Source: Candidatus Thalassarchaeaceae archaeon (GTDB lineage: Archaea; Thermoplasmatota; Poseidoniia; Poseidoniales; Thalassarchaeaceae). From it: a DNA stretch of 44,766 nucleotides. The DNA is taken from positions 1-44,766 of the forward strand of contig JAJPRE010000011.1 in NCBI GenBank assembly GCA_023700245.1, given 5' to 3'. Under the pieces are notes generated by a model. It had not been told where the DNA came from, searched no databases, and worked only from the letters and a program-made list of their open reading frames with translations. Positions 1-7,926 of this stretch are shown here, piece by piece. Numbering within the stretch: position 1 is the first letter of the stretch; every line of letters begins with the position of its first letter. Both the position numbers and the translations under genes were made by a program.

Positions 1-6
1 TGATAA

Positions 7-219
7 TTAAAAATATTTTTTTATATTTTTAAATATTATTCTTGATGTAATCATCGAAACCAGAAGGAATCCAATAGAAATATATATTGAACTTTTCTCT
101 GCGATAAAATATGAAATTATCAATATTACAAATCCATAAAATGCACGAAATATTGCAAAAGATATGAATGCTTTTATTAATGGCTTTTCATATAATTCCA
201 TTAATCTTGACTTATTCAT
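7..219 (-). CDS. Small hypothetical membrane protein (70 aa)
   Basis: A short ORF with an ATG start and two hydrophobic stretches, roughly residues 15-38 and 43-62, followed by a basic tail. This looks like a two-span membrane protein with a positively charged C-terminus. I do not recognise the family. It is divergent from the CBU_0592-like gene, with about 100 bp of AT-rich sequence between them that could hold both promoters. It could be a chance ORF in AT-rich DNA, but the coherent hydrophobic pattern and the Lys/Arg at the ends argue for a real protein. No function is proposed. Confidence 0.5.
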   Translation of the reverse strand: MNKSRLMELYEKPLIKAFISFAIFRAFYGFVILIISYFIAEKSSIYISIGFLLVSMITSRIIFKNIKKYF

Positions 220-325
220 ATTTGTGGCATTATTGGTATTCTTTTAAAATTATATAACATCATATCTTGATAATAATAGACGATTGACCATAGGAATTAT
301 ATTCGAATAAATACGTCAGAAGTGT

Positions 326-562
326 ATGGAGATTTCAATGGTAGGTGCCTACTTCGGTATGATAATGGTCCTGATTGCTTTTTCTTGTGAAAGTAGGGGG
401 ATAATTTCTAGTCGATCTAATACATACTTGATTCTAATGGCTATAGGTGAAGGATTGCTAACACTTAGGGCATACGTAACTTCAGAATGGCCATTCGCAG
501 TTTTAGGTGGAATATGGGCAATATTTGCTGTATATGCGATATTATACCCACCAACTGAATAA
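326..562 (+). CDS. CBU_0592-like small membrane protein
   Basis: A 78-residue protein with three hydrophobic segments (about 7-22, 32-48 and 55-74). The pattern resembles the CBU_0592-like family of small membrane proteins: a first helix, a Ser-Arg-Ser turn (GIISSRSNTY), a second helix ending in a short polar loop, then a WPF...GGIWA segment. The family has no established biochemical role; members often occur singly or beside transporters. A second in-frame ATG at 341 is a possible alternative start. The next gene is convergent and ends 15 bp downstream. The ORF on the opposite strand here is a shadow. Confidence 0.65.
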   Translation: MEISMVGAYFGMIMVLIAFSCESRGIISSRSNTYLILMAIGEGLLTLRAYVTSEWPFAVLGGIWAIFAVYAILYPPTE

Positions 563-576
563 TATAATTTCTTCAT

Positions 577-1701
577 TCATATCCAAATATCATAATATAA
601 GAATAAATAGGAAATTAATATAGCAGGTATTGCACTATATAAGGTTGCTAATATAGCCATTCTTGGCGTTAGCGCTATGGCTGGAAAGAGCGCATCACCA
701 TCATTTGATATTGCATTTCCTATTAATGCGGCAAAAGGGATTACCCCGTTAAGATATAGTGTTGTAACTAATATTTGAGGTCCGCAACCTGGAATAAATC
801 CTATAATTATAGCAATAATGGGAATATATATTAGATTTGCATCTGTAATTGAAGTTAGGTCTAAGCCAAATAAATTGAATGAATATTCATACATTAGATA
901 TGCCACAATTACCCAAACTGTGACGAATGATGTCTCCTCAGTTGATCGCGTAAATGGATGATCATTGAATGAACTCACGGCTTTAATTGGTGATATAGAC
1001 CATATGACGATGGAGAGCAATGCACCAATAACTCCAAAGAATAAAATAATATCTGAATTAGGAAATGTAATTTGCATTAGTTGTAGACAGCCCAATATTA
1101 GTCCAGGAAATGCAAGTATAATGTAAATTAAATCTCTATGCCGTAACTTACCTATATAATTTATTTTTATCTCATTAAATTCTGAATTATATAATTCACC
1201 AGGATGAAATCTATCTACCATCCATCCAGTCAATATCGCGGCTGTAGTGGAGATAATCATTACTTTAAGGTATGTTAATGGTTCCTTTGCCAATAATAAG
1301 AACGCAGCATCGCCCATTGTTGAAATTAAAGCAGCGACCATCGCACCCAACCTAATATTTCCTTTAGCAAAGGCAGTAATCGCAATTACTGCACCACCAC
1401 ATCCGGGCATGGCACCTAACAATGATGCCGTAGGAACTTGCCATACACCCCCATTATTCATAAATTTACCAACATCAATATTCAAATAATGCTCTAACCC
1501 AAAGAATAATAGTAGTGTAAATGCTACAAAAACAGATACTTGAGTATATGCATCATATATAGAAACTCTAGTAATTTCTCCTAATTCTCCTGGATATACG
1601 GCTAATATAAATAATAATATTAAAGTAAAAAATCTAAAATATCTAACATCATTATTGGGATTTTTTCCATTAGGAACCATACTAGCATCAGATAATGTCA
1701 T
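577..1701 (-). CDS. Putative 10-TM heavy-metal (manganese) exporter, ArsP_2-like
   Basis: A 374-residue polytopic membrane protein of about ten helices made of two similar halves. Each half carries a Pro-Gly-Cys-Gly motif (LLGAMPGCGGAV near residue 95 and IGFIPGCGPQIL near 306) followed by a small-residue segment with a Gly-Asp pair (STMGDAAF and SNDGDALF). This arrangement fits the putative 10TM heavy-metal exporter family (ArsP_2), whose members are commonly annotated as manganese transporters. The gene follows the DtxR/MntR-type regulator by only 4 bp on the same strand, so the pair is almost certainly one transcript. Metal efflux, probably Mn, across the cytoplasmic membrane is inferred from family plus context; the ion is not shown by sequence alone. 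Confidence 0.8.
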   Translation of the reverse strand: MTLSDASMVPNGKNPNNDVRYFRFFTLILLFILAVYPGELGEITRVSIYDAYTQVSVFVAFTLLLFFGLEHYLNIDVGKFMNNGGVWQVPTASLLGAMPGCGGAVIAITAFAKGNIRLGAMVAALISTMGDAAFLLLAKEPLTYLKVMIISTTAAILTGWMVDRFHPGELYNSEFNEIKINYIGKLRHRDLIYIILAFPGLILGCLQLMQITFPNSDIILFFGVIGALLSIVIWSISPIKAVSSFNDHPFTRSTEETSFVTVWVIVAYLMYEYSFNLFGLDLTSITDANLIYIPIIAIIIGFIPGCGPQILVTTLYLNGVIPFAALIGNAISNDGDALFPAIALTPRMAILATLYSAIPAILISYLFLYYDIWI

Positions 1702-1705
1702 AATA

Positions 1706-2353
1706 TCACTCTCTGGTCACATATACTAATTTACTTATAATGGAGGATATTTCAATTAAAGAATCATTGATTTCTACTACCAGGCTATCATCAAAATTAT
1801 TTTTAGATTTAATGTACATTTTCTGTCCAAGAATAATCCCATTATTTTTTAACCATAATAAAATTTCTAAATCTTCATCAGGAACTTGTCTAATTAATGT
1901 TGTAGAATTAATCGGGCAATCGGATAATACAATATCATCATTAGTTAAAATTTCACCATTTGGTCCAGGTATCGGATGCCCGTGCGGATCTCTGACAGGG
2001 TTGTCCAAGTACTCGGCAATTGAATTTTCAAGATTTTTGGACAATGCATGCTCTAATCTTTCGGCTTCTACGTGTAAATCTTCATTACTCAATCCTAAAG
2101 TTTTAGAAAGGAATGTTTCCAATAATCTATGCCTTCGAACTACTGATAATGCTTGTTTAAGTCCAGTATCCGTTAATGACGCGCCCTTGTAAGGCTTATG
2201 CATTACTAGACCATTTTCACTTAACTTAAGGATCATGTTTGTAGCTGAAGCTGGAGTTACTTCCAGATGATTAGCTAATTCCAAAGTTCCAATATTAGAT
2301 GATCCTAACTTCCACATTGCCTTCAGATAATCCTCCCTAGCAATTGATGTCAC
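1706..2353 (-). CDS. mntR: DtxR/MntR-family metal-dependent transcriptional regulator
   Basis: 215 residues with a GTG start. The N-terminal 70 residues are a winged helix typical of DtxR/MntR (EDYLKAMWKL, then VTPASATNMILKLSENGLV). Residues 75-135 form the iron-dependent repressor dimerisation and metal-binding domain (VVRRHRLLETFL, EAERLEHALS, NPVRDPHGHPIP), with the usual Glu/His ligands. Residues 145-215 look like an SH3-like FeoA-type C-terminal domain, so this is the long DtxR/IdeR form rather than the short MntR form. It is co-transcribed with the metal exporter. Two operator-like boxes lie immediately upstream and could mediate autoregulation. Mn rather than Fe as effector is inferred from the neighbour. 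Confidence 0.88.
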   Translation of the reverse strand: MTSIAREDYLKAMWKLGSSNIGTLELANHLEVTPASATNMILKLSENGLVMHKPYKGASLTDTGLKQALSVVRRHRLLETFLSKTLGLSNEDLHVEAERLEHALSKNLENSIAEYLDNPVRDPHGHPIPGPNGEILTNDDIVLSDCPINSTTLIRQVPDEDLEILLWLKNNGIILGQKMYIKSKNNFDDSLVVEINDSLIEISSIISKLVYVTRE

Positions 2354-2362
2354 GGTCTTGGG

Positions 2363-2376
2363 TTAGATAAGGCTAA
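2363..2376. promoter_or_regulatory. DtxR/IdeR-type box 1 (TTAG-N6-CTAA)
   Basis: Reads TTAGATAAGGCTAA: TTAG and CTAA half-sites separated by six bases, the geometry at the core of IdeR/DtxR boxes. It lies 10 bp upstream of the GTG start of the regulator, between the start and a TATA-like TTTATAT (minus strand, around 2377-2383). Its centre is exactly 22 bp from that of box 2. Confidence 0.6.
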
Positions 2377-2383
2377 TATAAAG

Positions 2384-2399
2384 TTTAGTCATGGCTAAA
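2384..2399. promoter_or_regulatory. DtxR/IdeR-type box 2, near-perfect 16-bp dyad
   Basis: Reads TTTAGTCATGGCTAAA. The reverse complement of the right half is TTTAGCCA against TTTAGTCA on the left, a single mismatch. It shares TTAG-N6-CTAA and the GGCTAA half with box 1. With box 1 it brackets the presumed TATA element of the regulator-exporter transcript, so bound regulator could block or modulate TBP/TFB access. It is also about 65 bp upstream of the divergent small membrane protein at 2462. Confidence 0.65.
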
Positions 2400-2461
2400 A
2401 AAATTTTAATTATATTATGATTTTTTTTAAACACTCATTAATATATTGATCAGTCGCGGGT

Positions 2462-2701
2462 ATGTATATGCAAATGACCTGTAATATAGATGCTAAAGGA
2501 AAATTATTTCGATTAGTAACGGGTATTATTTCATGTTCTTTTGGAATTATACTCTTTATATTAATCAGTACGAATGTAATTACATCATCAGTATATTTAC
2601 TGCCCGCTTTGGGTAGCATAATTGGTGGTCTTTTTGCGGTGTGGGAAGCCAGAGCAGGTTGGTGTATAGTGAGATCACTTGGAATTAAAACTCCTATATG
2701 A
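2462..2701 (+). CDS. DUF2892 / YgaP-like small membrane protein
   Basis: 79 residues, starting M-Y-M-Q-M-T-C-N-I-D; a later start at Met3 or Met5 is possible. Two hydrophobic helices (about 17-35 and 43-60) follow an amphipathic N-terminus with Arg in FRLVTGI. The C-terminus has W-E-A-R-A-G-W-C-I-V-R-S-L-G-I, matching the tGWCPLYxLLGI ending of DUF2892 proteins, the membrane domain also found in YgaP rhodanese. Its role is unknown; free-standing members are often near sulfur or metal genes. It is divergent from the metal regulator and shares its upstream region with the two boxes, so it may belong to the same regulon. Confidence 0.7.
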   Translation: MYMQMTCNIDAKGKLFRLVTGIISCSFGIILFILISTNVITSSVYLLPALGSIIGGLFAVWEARAGWCIVRSLGIKTPI

Positions 2702-2746
2702 TATTTTAATAGATATATCTTTTACATATTATCTAATCCGGCACAT

Positions 2747-3340
2747 ATGGATGAGTTTGACTTAATCACAGCATTATGTATGGGGGTAGGCCTTTCGGCC
2801 GCCGCTGGTTTTCGGGTTTTTCTCCCCCCATTTATATTATCTATATTAATGAGAAGTAGCTTGATTGATTTAAATTTAGATGGTACAGATTTTGAAATCT
2901 TTGATTCAAATATTTCCATATTTTTACTAGGTATAGCAACTATTTCAGAATTTTTTGGATATTACGTGCCTTGGATAGATAATTTACTAGACACAATTGC
3001 GAGTCCTGCATCTGTATTTGCAGGTTTTTTGATGACTATGATGGTTCTAGAAGGCAATACAGATCCTATTTTCCAATGGATACTAGCAATAATTGCCGGC
3101 GGGGGAGTCACAGGAGTGATTCAAGGGATGACTGTAGCTACAAGGGCAACATCAACTTTCATGACTGCTGGTTTAGGAAACCCCGTCATTGCTACAGGGG
3201 AAAATTTCGCAACTATAATATTAACCATACTAGCATTACTATTTCCAATAATTGCATGTTTGATAGTAATAATACTAATTTGCTACGGATTAAGTAAATT
3301 AAGAAATAATAGAAAAAAAAATAAACCCTTAATTAACTAA
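2747..3340 (+). CDS. DUF4126-family membrane protein
   Basis: 197 residues with about five hydrophobic helices. The N-terminal GVGLSAAAGFRVFLPPF segment, the central FGYYVPWIDNLLDTIASPASVFAG block and the GGGVTGVIQGMTVATRATSTFMTAG stretch are the conserved blocks of DUF4126, a bacterial/archaeal membrane family of unknown function. The C-terminus is a strongly basic Lys/Arg/Asn tail. The gene starts 45 bp after the DUF2892 gene on the same strand, so they may share a transcript. It ends 14 bp before a convergent CNNM-type gene. Confidence 0.75.
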   Translation: MDEFDLITALCMGVGLSAAAGFRVFLPPFILSILMRSSLIDLNLDGTDFEIFDSNISIFLLGIATISEFFGYYVPWIDNLLDTIASPASVFAGFLMTMMVLEGNTDPIFQWILAIIAGGGVTGVIQGMTVATRATSTFMTAGLGNPVIATGENFATIILTILALLFPIIACLIVIILICYGLSKLRNNRKKNKPLIN

Positions 3341-3354
3341 AACATAGGATGTAT

Positions 3355-4464
3355 TCATTCTGATTCATTATCAAATCTAATTTTTGCTAATGCCCTCATA
3401 TCTTCATGATGGTCACCTACAATTATTGCTTCTTGATCGGACTCATCAACGATTTCCACACCCAGTAATGTTTCTATAATATCTTCCATAGTTAATATTC
3501 CTGAAGTACCACCAAATTCATCTTTAACTATCAATATTTGAACTTTATTTTCTAATAATATATCTAACGCTTTATCAACTGATTCATCTAGAGTACATGA
3601 CCTAATTTCTCTAGATATCTCCTTCATAGTGATGTGATGATCATCATTAGCAGCGCTTCTTAATATTTCATTTCTTAATACGAATCCCTGGACATCATCT
3701 ATACTTTCACCTGTCATTGGCATACGCCCATTAATCATGATAGGCATCCTCTTCAATACATCATTTACAGTTTCGTTATATGCTACGGTATTCATCACAA
3801 CTCTAGGCGTCATTACAGTACTGACTTCCATTTCTCTTAATTTCAGTAAGTTGTGAATTACTTTTTCTTCATCTTCCTCAATAACATCAGACTCTTCAGC
3901 TATGTCAGCCATAACTGAAAGTTCTGTACGTGTAACGGTTTCAGATTGAACATCTGGTAAAAACCCTCTAATAATTTCTATCGGCTTTATTATGAAAACT
4001 AGTAATACCATCATCACATTAAGAACATTGTATGAAGGAACAGTCAATTTTCTCCAATAAAGTGCACCGATAGTTTTCGGTAATATCTCACTTAACAATA
4101 AAATAGCCAACGTTAGGATTGCAGCAGCAGCTGCCACTACATACTCTCCAGTAGCAATTTTTTCTACTTCCGAACCTACGCCTAATGCTCCAACTGTGTG
4201 AGCGATAGTATTCAATGTTAATATTGCAGTAAGGGGTCTTTCTGGATCTTCTTTGTATTCGGCCCATCTTTTACTAACTTTTGGATGAGTATCTTTTATT
4301 GCTATAATGTGACTATGGCTCGTAGATAGCAACACCGCCTCCAATATACTGCATAAGAACGATGCACCTAAAGCTAAAGATGAGTATATAATAATTAAGG
4401 TATAATCAGCCAATTTAGTTGCCTCTGGATAACCATTTTTATGATTTTGAAATAGGAATTTCAT
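3355..4464 (-). CDS. CNNM/CorB-type DUF21 + CBS-pair membrane protein
   Basis: 369 residues. The N-terminal ~180 residues form a CNNM transmembrane domain (DUF21): a first helix with SSLALGASFLCSILEAVLLS, then helices ending in ILLLSEILPKTIGALYWRK; the E-I-L-P-K-T signature is typical. Residues about 205-340 are a tandem CBS pair (VSTVMTPRVVMNTV; VDKALDILLENKVQILIVKDEFGGTSGILTMEDIIETLLG). The protein ends about 25 residues after the second CBS motif, so the CorC/HlyC C-terminal domain of longer relatives is missing. The CNNM/CorB family transports or regulates Mg2+ across the membrane; CBS domains usually bind adenine nucleotides. It is divergent from metG with about 80 bp between the start codons. 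Confidence 0.85.
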   Translation of the reverse strand: MKFLFQNHKNGYPEATKLADYTLIIIYSSLALGASFLCSILEAVLLSTSHSHIIAIKDTHPKVSKRWAEYKEDPERPLTAILTLNTIAHTVGALGVGSEVEKIATGEYVVAAAAAILTLAILLLSEILPKTIGALYWRKLTVPSYNVLNVMMVLLVFIIKPIEIIRGFLPDVQSETVTRTELSVMADIAEESDVIEEDEEKVIHNLLKLREMEVSTVMTPRVVMNTVAYNETVNDVLKRMPIMINGRMPMTGESIDDVQGFVLRNEILRSAANDDHHITMKEISREIRSCTLDESVDKALDILLENKVQILIVKDEFGGTSGILTMEDIIETLLGVEIVDESDQEAIIVGDHHEDMRALAKIRFDNESE

Positions 4465-4543
4465 TGCTCACGATACCGGCTCCAATGCTGTCGAACCGAA
4501 CATGACATAAATATCTAACTTTAGGATAGGATAATAATGGGGC

Positions 4544-6760
4544 ATGGGAAGCATGGAGAGAGTATCAATATTTATGGCATGGCCATATGCAAATGGCCCG
4601 CTTCACCTGGGTCATGTAGCAGGCAACTGTTTACCTGCAGATATTCAATATAAATATGAGAGATCAAAGGGTCGAAAAGTCTTGATGTGTAGTGGATCAG
4701 ATGAGCATGGCACGCCAATCACTGTTACTGCAGAACAAGAAAATATTACTCCTCAAGAAGTAGTTGATAGGTTCCATGAGATTAACTTCAATGCGCTTGT
4801 GGATTTAGGGTGCTCTTGGGATAAAAATGTAGATCCAAGGGGAATAGAATTTGGTGGTACATTATATAACAGAACAACAGATACAAGGCATAAGGAGATA
4901 GTTAAAGAAGTATTTTCATTACTTCATTCGCAGGGATACCTAAAAGAATCAATAATGAAGCAATACTGTTCTATTAACGATGATGGATCTGTAAAATTCC
5001 TTCCTGATAGATATGTAGAAGGTTCATGCCCAAGATGTGAGGCCGATGGCGCCAGAGGAGATCAATGTGATGAGTGCGGTGCTACTTTTGAAAATAATGA
5101 ATTAATTAATCCGAGGTCTAAATTAGATCCAAATGCGGAGATCCAAATTAAAGATACGGAACACTTATTTTTTAGATTAGAAATGTTTCAAAAACAATTA
5201 GAAAAATTTGCATTAGAAAATAATAGATTATGGAAACCAAATGTTAGATCTATGACTAAAAATTGGCTAGAAATGGGTTTACGCCCTCGTGCAGTTACAA
5301 GAGATATTGAATGGGGCATCAAATTACCAATTTTGGATAATAAATGGGATAATAAAAGAATTTACGTTTGGTTTGAAGCTGTTCAAGGATATTATTCATG
5401 TCCAAGAATTTGGTCAGAAAGGTATGCAAATCCTAATAATCATCATATGGGCGATGATGCATGGAAATTTTGGTTAAATCATGATGTAGAATCTAAATCT
5501 AAATCAATATATTTCATGGGTAAAGATAATATTCCATTCCATACTATAATATGGCCTGCTATTCAAATGGGAATTAATTCAGCTACAAATAATAAAGAAT
5601 TATCTAATGTACAATCTAGGGGAGATTTGATGTTAGCGACAAACGTTCCGGCAAATGAATATTTGATGCTCCAAGGTGGTCAATTTAGCAAAAGTCGTAA
5701 ACATGGAGTATGGTTACCAGAATTTTTAGAACAATATCAGGCGGATACATTACGATATTATTTATCAATAAATATGCCCGAAGGCCATGATACTGATTTC
5801 AGATGGGATGAATATGTTGATAGAGTCAACAATGAATTGATAGGAAATTATGGTAATTATGTTAATAGGGTATTGACTTTGGCACATAGATTAGATTCGG
5901 ATGGCCAATCTAACCCATTATCAGAATTTGATAATCCATCAAATTACGATTATTTAACTGTAGAAATTAATGAATTATTAAACAATGCCTCGGAATCATT
6001 AGAAAAACATCGTTTTAAAGAAGCATTACGGCATATAATGAATATATCTCAAAAGGGAAATGTCTTATTGCAAAAAAGTGAACCATGGAAACATCTCAAT
6101 CATTCTGATCATGAAGATAGATCCTCATCCTTATCCGGCCTAGCGTATGCATGGAAAATTATGAGAGGATTGGCAATAGTTACAAGGCCTTTTATGCCAT
6201 TTCAATCAGAACAATTATGGGATATGATGGGCGAAAATGAGGACATAGATGATGTTTTATGGGATGATGCATTTAATTTCAATCAGATTATGTCTTGGAC
6301 TGAGAATAAGCCAAAACCGCTATTTAAGAAATTAGATTTGGAAGAAATAATAAATAGAGAAGAATCAATAGCTAATAATTTTGATAGTAATGATGAAGAC
6401 GTAAGCACTACTGCGATTATCAAGGAGAGTGATTATATTAATTTTGAAGATTTTATGAAAGTTGAAATGAGGACTGGAAAGATTATAAAAGTAGAAGAAC
6501 ATCCTAATGCGGATAAATTATGGGTGGTAACATTACAGGATACTCCTACTACTACACGTACGATATGTGCCGGATTAAAAGGGATTTATGATCAACAAAA
6601 ATTAGAAGGAATGGATGTAGTATATGTTGCTAATTTAGAGCCGAGAAAATTGAGAGGAATAATTTCAGAAGGGATGTTATTAGCTGCTGATGATGAACAA
6701 GGAAATGTAAAATTACTTACGCCTGAGGGAGACATATCTACAGGATCATTGGTCAGATAA
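4544..6760 (+). CDS. metG: Methionyl-tRNA synthetase with C-terminal tRNA-binding domain
   Basis: 738 residues, class I synthetase charging tRNA-Met. The HIGH signature appears as HLGH at residues 21-24 (YANGPLHLGHVAGN). A zinc knuckle with two Cys pairs, CPRC...CDEC, lies at about 163-178, and the KMSKS loop appears as FSKSRKHG near 385. The anticodon-binding helical domain follows. A Trbp111/EMAPII-type OB domain closes the protein (about 630-738; FMKVEMRTGKIIKVEEHPNA, then NLEPRKLRGIISEGM). Such domains raise tRNA affinity; in many archaea this domain is a separate protein, here it is fused. A start at Met4 (4553) is possible. The last 15 bp overlap the convergent Tsr3 gene. Confidence 0.97.
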   Translation: MGSMERVSIFMAWPYANGPLHLGHVAGNCLPADIQYKYERSKGRKVLMCSGSDEHGTPITVTAEQENITPQEVVDRFHEINFNALVDLGCSWDKNVDPRGIEFGGTLYNRTTDTRHKEIVKEVFSLLHSQGYLKESIMKQYCSINDDGSVKFLPDRYVEGSCPRCEADGARGDQCDECGATFENNELINPRSKLDPNAEIQIKDTEHLFFRLEMFQKQLEKFALENNRLWKPNVRSMTKNWLEMGLRPRAVTRDIEWGIKLPILDNKWDNKRIYVWFEAVQGYYSCPRIWSERYANPNNHHMGDDAWKFWLNHDVESKSKSIYFMGKDNIPFHTIIWPAIQMGINSATNNKELSNVQSRGDLMLATNVPANEYLMLQGGQFSKSRKHGVWLPEFLEQYQADTLRYYLSINMPEGHDTDFRWDEYVDRVNNELIGNYGNYVNRVLTLAHRLDSDGQSNPLSEFDNPSNYDYLTVEINELLNNASESLEKHRFKEALRHIMNISQKGNVLLQKSEPWKHLNHSDHEDRSSSLSGLAYAWKIMRGLAIVTRPFMPFQSEQLWDMMGENEDIDDVLWDDAFNFNQIMSWTENKPKPLFKKLDLEEIINREESIANNFDSNDEDVSTTAIIKESDYINFEDFMKVEMRTGKIIKVEEHPNADKLWVVTLQDTPTTTRTICAGLKGIYDQQKLEGMDVVYVANLEPRKLRGIISEGMLLAADDEQGNVKLLTPEGDISTGSLVR

Positions 6761-7291
6761 TTCAGGTTTATCGAAATAATCCCATTGAATATTTAATAAT
6801 TCTAAATTCGAATTTGCGTTAGCATAGGCGTCCAATGGCTCTTTATTTAGTTCGAAAAATTGTGCACCAAATCTAAAAGGTTCCATAATTTTTCTTGCCT
6901 GTTTAGGTTTCCCTAAAATAAATAAGGACACAGCAAAAGCTTCGACGGTAGATAATCTTCCTGGTTTCCCCCAAGAAACATCGTTTGCTGCTAATACAAT
7001 TGGCAGGGTCTTCCCTTGTAGCTTAGTCTTATTTTTTATAAATTCTAAAGAACTATCAATCTGTTTCCAAGAGCAATCTAATGCCACAATTGATGCCCCT
7101 AAATTTAGTATTTTTTTATCATCTGGACCTAGGATGGATTCACTATGGGGATTAAGTAAAAAGCCACGTTTTGGAGAGGTTTTGACTTTTTTATGTAGCT
7201 TTGCAGAATAAAATTTAGCCATTTTTCTGGCTGTGCATTTTTTTGGATCATCTTGATCTAAATGAATTATATGTAAAGGAACATCTTCCAT
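6746..7291 (-). CDS. tsr3: Tsr3, SSU rRNA aminocarboxypropyltransferase
   Basis: 181 residues, the compact archaeal form. Tsr3 transfers the aminocarboxypropyl group of SAM to a hypermodified pseudouridine of the small-subunit rRNA. Visible signatures are IIHLDQDDPKKCTARKMAKF at the N-terminus, the conserved VALDCSW motif near residue 90, PIVLAANDVSWGKPGRLSTVEAFA in the middle (SAM-binding and substrate region) and FRFGAQFFELNKEPLDAY near the end. It sits 4 bp downstream of the MBF1 gene on the same strand, probably one transcript, and its 3' end overlaps that of metG by 15 bp. Confidence 0.93.
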   Translation of the reverse strand: MEDVPLHIIHLDQDDPKKCTARKMAKFYSAKLHKKVKTSPKRGFLLNPHSESILGPDDKKILNLGASIVALDCSWKQIDSSLEFIKNKTKLQGKTLPIVLAANDVSWGKPGRLSTVEAFAVSLFILGKPKQARKIMEPFRFGAQFFELNKEPLDAYANANSNLELLNIQWDYFDKPELSDQ

Positions 7292-7295
7292 AAAA

Positions 7296-7856
7296 TCATT
7301 CTCTTATTTTTTTTCTTGCACCAGACCTAGTAACACCTAATTTTCTCTTTTTCTTTTTTGGTGATTTAGTTTTAGGTGGTTCAGTTGCATCAGTTATATT
7401 GGCATCTGCCATTGTCATTTCATTGTCTTCTTTAATTTTTACAATACGTTCATTTTGAGGCGATATGCCGCCATATAGTATTATATCTAGTGCTTTAGCT
7501 ATTTTTTTTATTACAGAATCTGTAACTCTGTTACCATTCTCAATTTTTTGAATTATATTTACTCTCTCATTAATCTTTTTAGCTAAATCTTCTTGCCTTA
7601 AATTTTGAGTTTCTCGCTCTTCACGGATTTTTATATGGAAGTTTGGAATTAATTCTTCTTTTTCAGAACCAACTAACCTTTGATTATTTATTACTATATT
7701 ATGAGTAGAAGTTCCTTCAAATTTATCAGTTATATTATGAATCGTTGTCAATCCCAAAGAATCAATACACCTAGTACAACAATCTACGATAGTTGATGAT
7801 GCTCTTGTTCTCTTAGTAGTTACTTTCTCTATTCCACACAGTTCGCAAGTTCCCAT
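7296..7856 (-). CDS. Archaeal MBF1-type transcription factor (zinc ribbon + HTH)
   Basis: 186 residues from the ATG at 7856. The open frame extends 38 codons further upstream, but that stretch is hydrophobic, not family-like, and crosses the divergent promoter of the PAN gene. From Met it begins MGTCELCG, with Cys pairs C4/C7 and C26-C27/C30 forming a zinc ribbon. A helix-turn-helix of the HTH_3/Cro type covers about 75-135 (FHIKIREERETQNLRQEDLA, then NIIQKIENGNRV). The tail is rich in Lys/Arg (KSPKKKKRKLGV). This is the archaeal multiprotein bridging factor 1 layout, a general transcription cofactor. It is divergent from PAN with 70 bp between starts. Confidence 0.9.
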   Translation of the reverse strand: MGTCELCGIEKVTTKRTRASSTIVDCCTRCIDSLGLTTIHNITDKFEGTSTHNIVINNQRLVGSEKEELIPNFHIKIREERETQNLRQEDLAKKINERVNIIQKIENGNRVTDSVIKKIAKALDIILYGGISPQNERIVKIKEDNEMTMADANITDATEPPKTKSPKKKKRKLGVTRSGARKKIRE

Positions 7857-7926
7857 GAAGGCGCCAAGGGCCTCTAACACATCATTCCTTCGTAGACATC
7901 TTAAACTGCAGACGTCTAGAATAAAT

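Noticed and set aside
1740-2192. 150-codon plus-strand ORF inside the metal regulator gene
   Set aside because: Shadow of a well-supported DtxR/MntR-type gene.
7855-7926. N-terminal 24-codon extension of PAN
   Set aside because: It would start inside the MBF1 start codon region on the opposite strand, is not PAN-like, and leaves no room for promoters. ATG 7927 fits the family.
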